NCBI GenBank assembly: GCA_051657905.1
Contig: JBOFLO010000037.1
Coordinates: 1-9,704 of the forward strand
From: JBOFLO01 sp051657905
Lineage (GTDB): Bacteria > Patescibacteriota > Gracilibacteria > UBA1369
Length of the DNA stretch: 9,704 nt
Direction of reading: 5' to 3'
The translations under genes and the position numbers were made by a program. The notes under the pieces are model-generated. The model saw only the letters and a program-made list of their open reading frames with translations, searched no databases and had not been told where the DNA came from. Shown piece by piece: positions 1-9,300 of this stretch. Positions within the stretch are counted from its first letter, which is position 1; every line of letters starts with the position of its first letter.

Positions 1-393
1 ATTAATCACCAAACTCTGGCCAGCATCAACTCTTGTATAACCGTCTCCCGGCAAACGAACCAAAGCACTTCCATTATTGGCTGATTGATATTTCTGATCC
101 AATTCAATCTTTGCTCCATTAAATAATTTTTGTGCACCCACCACTTTATTTTCATTTATCAAAACGGCTGAACCACTGACTATTTGAATTTCTAAATTTG
201 CCGCAAATCCAGAAGAAAATTCTATCAATTCTTTTGACTGTAATTTGACTACCCCCTGATCATTCCCATTCGCAAAAACCCTCATCTCCGCACCCGCAGC
301 TGTAAACACAGACATATTACCTTCCACTTTCATCCTCTGACCACCCGCCGCCAATACCAGCTGTTCAGGTCCATCAAATAAAACTTCACCCTG
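1..393 (-). other. Beta-rich end of the window with a FecR-like stretch (residues 3104-3234)
   Basis: The part up to about residue 3169 is beta-rich (GEVLFDGPEQLVLAAGG, MRVFANGNDQGVVKLQSKEL). The last 65 residues run SGSAVLINENKVVGAQKLFN, then GAKIELDQKYQSANNGSALV and RLPGDGYTRVDAGQSLVI. This resembles the FecR-type plan: G-x-A-x-V-x-x-x, L-x-x-G-x-x-I, a-x-x-x-G-S-A-x-V-x-L, then V-x-x-x-x-x-L. In many exported proteins such domains are structural rather than signalling. The protein continues beyond base 1, so the family is only a suggestion. Confidence 0.35.
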
Positions 394-3300
394 CACCGCT
401 TCAGCACTTAAATTATAAATTCTAGAATCCGGCAAAATTGCAGGACGAACTTCATCTTCAGCCAATGTAACTTCACCAAACACTCTTTCCGCATCAGCCA
501 AATATACCAATTTATTTAGGCCGCTTGTATTCAATCCACTTAAAATTCCTCCCAATGTTCTGCCATAAATAATTTCATAACCCATTAATCTATCGCTTTC
601 CACGGGCAACCATTCAAGTTCCACCTGACTATTTCCATCAAAGCTGCTGACAAATCCTTTCACACTTCCCGCTGCTGGAACATAATCTAAAATTTCCTTC
701 ACCAACGGTTGTCCACCATAATAAATCGGCACCGCGCCATTATTCTTATAATTTTCTTTCAAATAAATATTTCCACCGAAAGAAAGTAATAGATCCTCAT
801 CATTATCTCCATCGCTATCAATAAAATTAATTGTTGAAGGTAAACTCAATTCCCCTTCATAATTCAAAACCTTACTATTCTGCTGTTCATTTTCATTGTA
901 AACAAATACGCCTTTCACTACTGGTTGATTTTGCATTGAAGAATCCAACCCAGAGTTCGCTAATGCATCGCTCAAAGTAGGAATTGCTGCATATAATTTT
1001 TCCCCACCTTCCACCACTCCATTCTCAGCAATTATTCGTTTTTCCGCATAACCAGATTTCACCAAAGTACTTTCCAAATCATCAACCTGAGCAATCATTC
1101 TTCCAAAACCATTCAAATCCTCACTTATTTCTAATTGCCCATAAACAGCATTTTGATCTTTAACATAAGCCAATAAATTCTCACGCAATCCCGCTAATTT
1201 TCTTGTTTCCCCAAATTCACTATCCAATTTCGCCAACTGTCCGTTCAAATCAACTTTATCCAAGTCTTCAATTGTTCTATTCAATAATGGATTATCGGAA
1301 TTCAAAGTAATTGAACTTGCCGCCAATTTAATATCTTGGAAATCTTCTGCAATAACCTTTTCCATTCTCTTCTTATCAGCTTCCATTTCCTTACTAATTG
1401 TACTCAAACCAGCCACACTTTCACCCAAACTAGGCGCAAACATGGCAAATTCTTTTTTCAAATAGGAATCATTATTCAAAGTCTCAATAATTTCATCCGG
1501 CAAACTGATCGATTCAATTAGGCTTGCTTGAGGCTCGTTACTATCACCCCCCACAGTTACATCATCAGGCACAGCATCTTCCATTGCTTGATTAATTCCT
1601 CCAGCCACTTGATTCAAAATACTTTCCTGGAATTCAATAAATTTATTGGAAATATCAACAAAATTTGTCGTCATTCCATTCAATCCATCCGCCGCAGTTT
1701 TTACTAAAGTATAAAGCGGTTCGAAATCCATCTGCAGATTAACCTTGGTGGTTAGAACAATTCGGCGTGGGAAATCATAACTAATTTCCGGCCATTGCAA
1801 TGATAAGCCCAAATCAATTGGCAATAATGGGCTCAAACCTCTTTCCGTCATGCTTTCAATAGATCCTTTCAAAGAAGCTTCAGGTACAGGAATCAGTCCT
1901 TTCTTGATCAAACAAACAATCTTGAAAATCTTTTGTAAAATACTGATTGTTGCTTTGATTGAAGCAGGGAATTCCGGAATTTTCGGAGGAGGAGGTAAGT
2001 CCGGCAGAATCGGTAAATTCAATTGAGGTAAATCTGGTAATTCTGGGAAACTTAAACTTAGGTCAGGTAAAACCGGAATGTCGGGAATTTCAATTGTTAA
2101 AGTAGGCAAGTCTGGGAAATAAATTCTCGGCAAACTTGGTAAAATAATTTTTTCCGGACGGAATTTAATATCCGGCCAAACCAATTTCACCCCAGCCTGA
2201 ATCTGTGAGAAATCCAGATAAATATCCGGCATTTTAGGGAATGGAATCACCGGCGGACTTGGAATAAAGGCAAATAATTTCAAAATTAATTCCAGCAAAG
2301 TAAACCTGGCCGAGGTACATTTATCACAGGAGGCTTGATACTCTATCACCAGATCAAACAAGGCTTTCCAGGTCATTACCATTTCTTTCAATGTGTAATA
2401 GGCATCCACCCAGCCGTAAATCTGATCCATCCATTTTGCTACATTCCCAACAAAGAAATTGATAATCGTATCAATATAACAAATTACCTGAATCACATAT
2501 TTAGTGAACATTGTTCTCCAAGCCAGAATTTGTCTTGGTAACTGTTTATACCCTTCCACCGCCTGAATATTTTTTTCTATGGACTCAATTAAATCACTGA
2601 AATCAACGGCAATCGTGTCGCAAACTGTTTTCCATGGTCTATCACCATAGACAATCGTTCCGTCGTCTTCATAGTAACCCGGAACCATTCTTGGTGTTCC
2701 ATCGGCATTTGTTCCTCCATTTGGATCAGGAACAGTTTCAGCAAAAGGTCCACATTTCCAAACCCCCATAATTCTATCCAATTCCACTTTTTCATCTTTA
2801 ACCCACTGCTTGGCATCATTTAAAAATTTATCAATTTCTGCTGGTGTTAAAGATGGAATTTTCAAAATAACTTCCCGCGGTTCGATTTGAATAAAAGGAA
2901 TTTTGTTTAAATCCACCAATATATCTCTTAGTCCTTTTGGAGTAGCCGGCTGCCCTTCCACCTGTTTTTTCCCGGAAGCTAAATTGTCAAAAGAATCCCC
3001 CACATCATCCACAAAACTCAACACATCAGGATAAAGCACATAAATATCTGGTAAGTCGCTCAGTTTACTAATAATTTCTGACTGTTGAGCGTCCAACCAA
3101 TTGGTCAACACGGACGGAAATCCTGGCACACGCATATTGGTCGAAGCACTGGCATTCATACTATAACTTCCCAAATCCTCACTAGCCGAAAATCCACCTG
3201 TATATTCCTGCCCATCCTGAGGGGCCCCTTCCACTCCTCCATCATTCACCATACCAACTGATCCATTTACACCACTAATCATGTTATTAGCGCCAGCCAA

Positions 3301-6300
3301 AGCTTCATCAACTGCACCTGTAATTGCGTCACAAAGTCCGGCGGTGATATCAATTGGTAATACAAACGGATAGCACAAACCTGCCGGATAAGGTCCCAAA
3401 CAAGTAGCCATAGCAATTTTCGCCGTCAAAGTAGGGGATAGATAAAGTCTTCCACCTAAAGACGCATAACACATTTGCCCGGAACAAACCGGAACAATCG
3501 ACGGAACACCCCAACCAAATATCGGCGTACCCGGATCATATCCCGAAACTATCCCCATCGCATTAATCGCCCCCGGCGCCAAGAATGCAAAATTCACTGG
3601 CATCGGCAAACATCCTCCCGCACAAGTCAGCATATTAATTGCCCCTTCAATTCCTTCTGCAGCATCGTCCAACGCCGCACCTAAATCATCATAAGCTGCC
3701 CCAACCCCTGGAATTTCTGAAACACTATCCCCAGAACTTTCTTCCTGCCCGTCCGTTGTTCCCGGTTTTTGTCCTGGCAAATATCCAAAATTCATTAAAA
3801 ATTCCAAAGCCGGTGGAATTCCACTCTCCGGATCAGTAACGGACAAAGTACTTAAATCAAAACCAACCGGTTTCCCTTCCGGAGTTTTTAATGGTTCATA
3901 ATTATCCACAGGATCACTTACCACCGGTGGAGCTGGATCTGGAGTTATATATTTTCCGTACGTGACCACCCCGGTTGCATTATTCTTGGAAACCGAATAA
4001 TAATAAACCATTCTGCCGGTCGGATTCCCCTCCGGCGTCGCACTAATATCAGCCAAATCATCATTGACCGCCACAGCATTGCTCAAATCCTGCCCCACTT
4101 CAATTTTTATTTTTGGCAGTTTACCTACAGTTCCTGTGTAAGTAATTGTTCTGGTTGCACCTGCCGGTAAATCAATATTACTGACAATATACGGTCTCAA
4201 GCTCATTCCAGTTTCCAGAATTTCCACTTCATTCTGACAATCCAAACATTTTATAGAATCTTCTGAAATTCTAATTTGTCCTGGCACAAAGTCCGCCATC
4301 ATTAATCCTCCGATATTCGCATTGCTGCTATTTCTTAAAGTTAATGTGTAAAGAACCTCATCTTGTTCCGCCAGAGAATTTGCCGGTATCGTCATATCCT
4401 TGGCAATTTTCACTGAATTAGTTCCCACAATCGTATCAATGCTCAAATTCTTGAATTGTAATTTAACTTTCTGCGGCTGATCCTGAACACTAAAGTTAAA
4501 ATTATCCGAATTTTCATTATACAAATCAGTCAGCTGATTTTGAACCTCTTCACTAAAATTCGAACTACTACTATCAAGCACAAATTCCTCAAAGAACAAA
4601 TCATCAAAACTAGCAGGATTATTGCCAGTCATTCCTGGATAATAAACCACTATTTCATTTTTCAGATTTTTATTTTGATCAATCGATGCACCCAAATTTC
4701 CAATTACTAATCCCTGTCTGTTCACCACGCCTTTATGATTATAGAAAGATTTAATCGTTCCCGAATCATCGGAAACCACCAAATCTTCAAATCCATCATT
4801 ATTTAAATCCGCTGATTTTAATTGGTAAATTTTATTTTTAGCCGAATAACCAATTAGATTTAAATTTTCTCTGACGAAATTGGTTTTATTGTTCAAATAC
4901 GCATCCACACAAACTTCTCCCACCTTACATGAGTCAGCTGTTGCCACCACCAAGTCTTCCCAACCATCATCATTAATATCTAGTACGGTAGAGCTTAAAA
5001 AGCCATTAGCAAAAGTTAAGAAAACTCCTCTATCTTCAAAACTTTCACCCCTATTCAAATTCTCTAATAATCGTACATCGCCATTTTCATAAGCTACAAA
5101 TAAATCCTTATCTCCATCATTATCATAATCAATTTCACTGATATTTTTGATATTTCTAGTATCAGCCAAAATCTGCTTACCAATATCTTTGGTAAAGCCA
5201 GTGTTGTCATACATCAAATTGGCATTACTTGGCAGATCAGGATCACGCTTGTTATCTATCTGTATAGTTGGATCCCCCAGCACCACACCACCATCTGAAG
5301 CATAAGGTAAATTCGCTTCACCTACGGTATTTCCAGACGAGAATAATAAAATATTTTTATTGTCACCAGTAAAGCCAACCCCATCAGCTTTATCTGCCGA
5401 TTCCAGAGACAAATAATTTAACCCCGGCGCCTGAGAGCTAGTCAATTCCTCGGCCGTATTCGTATAAAAATATCCTTGTGGCGCCACACTGGAATTACCT
5501 GAGAAGGCAGTTTCCAAAGCTCTCATCGGTATTCGACTTGTCTGTCTTAGGTAAACCCCCGGCGCTATTCCATCAGTAAATTCAAAATCCTCATCCACCA
5601 ATACCACATTGCCCAAATTTCCAGTGGCAATTACCACTTTCACAATTTCTGTAGAGATATCTCTCACACTCAAACTAATCAAATTCTTCACCGGTTCAGC
5701 TGAAGGCTCAACTACAAAGTCCCCATCCAAAATCGTCATATTACCATTCTTGGCTATCATTACTTTTGCCACACCTTGCTTACTAACAATCACTCTCTCC
5801 CCATTTGTTTCCACTCTATAATCTTCCGCTCCCCCCTCGCCCGCCGCTGCAAAACCGCCAGCCACAACTTCTGCTCCTCCTGTATTTATTACATTAATTG
5901 CCTCACGTGATGCATCCACATCACTTTCCTCTGCCACTATAGTTAAAACCGATTGTGGTTTCAAAACCACGAAGCTTTCTAAAATTTCTTTCTGATTTAA
6001 TATGTCAGTAACAATCATTCTATTGGCTGCTCCAGTATTTTGATTAGCCGTTATAAATGAAAGTACTAAGCTATTCTCATCAATTAATTTGATTAATCCG
6101 CTTGGCAAAATTTCCGCCATACGCAATTTAGGTTTTGGATCAGTAATCAAACTGGCTGCCGCCTGAGTTCGGCCGCTGAATACAAACCATCCACCCAAAT
6201 AATCCTGTTTAGTCACAGCACCAAATCCCGCTCCGAGTAAATTTCCATATAAAATTTTCGGCTTAATTTCTCGGAATTCTCTACCTTCCAAAACATTTTC

Positions 6301-9300
6301 TGTTTGCACTTCAATATATCCATCCAAAAGCCCTGCCGCTTTAGCTTTAATTCTCACTGGTCCGGTTAATGTCTTTGGTCTGAAACTCAACTCGGCTTCA
6401 CCACTGTTTACCATCACCACTCCACCCCCCACCAAGCTCGCAAAAGCCTGACTTTCCGGAGCGATTTGATAATTGATTTGCGTACTATTATCTATCTCTA
6501 CTGGATTTCCATAATTATCAAATAATTTAGCAGTGATCTGGTAAATCTGACTCGGATCAGCTTTATAAACATCCTGATCACTTTCCAAAATAATTTGTGT
6601 AGCTTTCACCGCCTGGCTCCGCACTTTAATGTTTTTTGGTGCGATTCCATTCACTTGAGCCATCATCTCCACCATTCCCGCCCTAGTTGTAGAATCCACA
6701 GCAATTTCCGCTTCCCCATCTACCAACACAAATTGTTTACTTATTCCCCGCCCATCCGTAGCCACACCATCCGAATCGCTGAACCCCGCCAAATCTTTAT
6801 TAAAAATTTTCAAAGTCAAAATTCCTTCAAATCCATCAATTCTTTGTCCAAAAATATCCACCACCTCTGCCTGCATTGTTATTGAATCAGTTCCATCCGA
6901 GCGCAAATTTTGTTTATTAGGCGTAATGCGAATATTCAAATCATTACGGGTTTGCAACAGGGTTTCACCTTCAATTGCTGCCGGCAAAAACACCTGACTG
7001 CCTGGATTAATAATCTCTTCCGCAAAATTTCCACTTACTGTTTGAGTAGTAGCTATTTCACTTTGATAACTGGCGATAATTGCCGAAGTTTCAGGAATTT
7101 GTCCTGAAGTTGCTTTCAATTCAAATTTTCCACTCACTGAACTTATCTGAATTCCCGGTTTTTCTGGATCTTCATCAAGTCCTTCATCCAAATTAATTAT
7201 GTCACCCGCCCCAGTTTCACCTACTACTTGAGTTTCAGTAGCAAAATCAATTTGATAAACTCCATTATTGGTTAAATTACCATTTCTATCTCGCATTGTA
7301 GCCTTCACGATAGTGTTGGATAGGCCTCCACTTGGAATAATAGGGGAGTCAACTGTTAAGTTAATTCGCGCCGGTTCAAGAGCATGCACATCAATTGTTT
7401 TTTCATCACTAGGCCAATTTTCACCATCCACCGCCGCAATCACCACCGGCAAACCAGTTTTGGTTTTACTGATTAAACGAGTTTCTGCATATCCGTTTGT
7501 TACCCGCACATTCAACGGTTCTAACTTAGCAAAAGTTGAGTCACTTGGATTTCTAAATCCAAAGCGAACAATTGAAGTATTGTCATCTTTTTTAATATCT
7601 CCTTCTGCATTATAAAGCGTCGCTCCAATATAAATGAAGCTTTCTCCATCAGCTGGCACACTGTCAACTTCTTCAGTATTAATAGCCGCTTCATTTTCTA
7701 ATTTTCCTTCCGGAATACTATATACAGTCTTGGCTCTCACCCCATCCCCCGACACATATGCCCCTTCATCCGCTTCAAAAAATCTAAAATCATCTCCGGT
7801 ATCCAAAGGATCGCTGCCTCGTAAAACCTCATCACCATCATTTACGCCCCCGTCGTCCGTGTCATTATCAAAAGGATTAGTTTTACTAGTTGTCTGTTCA
7901 TAACCAGTCGTCAAACCATCAGTATCTGGATCAGCATTCAAATCAATTTCTGGCTCAACCGGCTTGATAATGTCATCACTTGGGTCCAAAGGATTAGTCC
8001 CACGGAATACTTCCACATCATCATTCACACCACCCTTATCAGTATCTTTATTTAATGAACTAGTCGCATAAATATATCTTTCATAATTATCAGGAAGCCC
8101 ATCACCATCAGCATCATTATTGAAACAATCATACCTGTCCACAAACTTGGAAACCATAATCGCAAATTCCGCTCTAGTAATTGGCTGCGCCAACCAAGCC
8201 ATCAACTGACTATTCGGATTATTAATTTCTGAATCAAAGAAAGCTTTAAACTGAGTTTCATTCATTTGATCTATCTGCAAAATCTTCCCTCTTGGATAGA
8301 TTTTCTCTCTTTGAGCCGTCAGAATATAATTATAATACCAAGGTTTTCCATTCAAATCTTCCTGCACAAATGCCGGGAAACTTTGAATTTGCTGACGTGC
8401 AGTTTCCAAAATAACCTTACTAGCTTCTGCTCTAGAAATATTTTCTTCCGGTACATAGAACCCTTCGTTTTCAAACGCTTCATAACCGGAAATAATTCCC
8501 CGATTTTTTCCTTCCGCCACACAGTATTTCAAATTTTCGGAAATATTCGTGTCAGGGAATGGATTCAAAGAGTAGAATGCCCAAACTGCCCGTTTGGTAT
8601 TTTCATTAAATCTGTCACAAATTACACAAATTCCACCCAAATCCAATTTGATAAATTCCTCACGAGTAATGGGATCTTTAGGTCTTACTCTTCCATCTTC
8701 TTCAACAACCAGCAATCCACGTCGATATAATTTAACAATTTCCGTATATGCTTCTGCTCCGGGTTTTAAATCACTAAATAAAGCTTCATTTGGCGTAATT
8801 ACAGGATCAACCCCCAAATTCAAAGATTCTAAATCATTAATTCCATCCAAATTACTATCCGCCTCAAATGGATTACTGCCCATCAAAACTTCTTCCAAAT
8901 TATTCAAACCGTCCCCGTCCGAATCCGGCAAAGTGCTCTGAGCATGAGCAATCTTTAATAAATCTATTTTCCATTCTGTCGGTAATTTAGCAGGCAATTC
9001 AGTAACAGTTTCAGTAATTTCTTCTTTCATCTGAGGTAATGCAGCAACTAATTTTCCACCCCCAACCAAAGCCGCCACAAACAAATCTTCCACCTCCGCC
9101 CTCTCCACCTTAGTTATCACCTCAAATTCCGCTCCCAAATATATTTCAAATAATTCATTATTCCCCGCATCTTTCACCACCCAAACCACTGGCTTATTAA
9201 CCCCAGCCTGCGGCCGCACAGTCATCGTCAACCCGCCAGAAATAAATACATTTCCTCTTTCATCTACCAAACCAACTTTCCCCGCATTTTCCGTTACTTC

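Noticed and set aside
1966..2262. CRISPR-like or microsatellite DNA repeat
   Set aside because: The repetition is at protein level and irregular. The DNA units differ through synonymous codons and there are no constant repeats with uniform spacers.
2420..2520. Transmembrane helix in the aromatic stretch
   Set aside because: The hydrophobic run near YVIQVICYIDTIINFFVG contains Gln and Asp and is flanked by amphipathic sequence, so a membrane span is not supported by eye.
2589..2819. 76-codon open stretch on the minus strand in another frame
   Set aside because: It overlaps the giant frame on the same strand, has low-complexity content and no motif, and the main frame stays open through it.
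1336..6885. Other short plus-strand open stretches (for example 1336-1521, 3475-3839, 4880-5092, 5609-5821, 6595-6885)
   Set aside because: All are antisense to the continuous minus-strand frame, lack recognisable domains, and show the composition of reversed coding sequence.
7268..7903. Plus-strand open stretches of 115 and 89 codons (7268-7615 and 7634-7903)
   Set aside because: They run antisense to the Ig-like and TSP3 coding frame. Their Ser/Pro/Leu-rich translations are what the reverse complement of this codon use gives.
8266..8730. 154-codon open stretch on the plus strand
   Set aside because: It lies wholly opposite the SLH-coding frame, its translation shows no domain pattern, and the opposite frame has clear SLH motifs. 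It is an antisense by-product of codon bias.
8935..9010. Signal peptide ending at A-H-A
   Set aside because: The A-x-A site is present, but the preceding residues are Pro/Glu/Thr/Lys-containing and lack a hydrophobic core, and the frame stays open far upstream.
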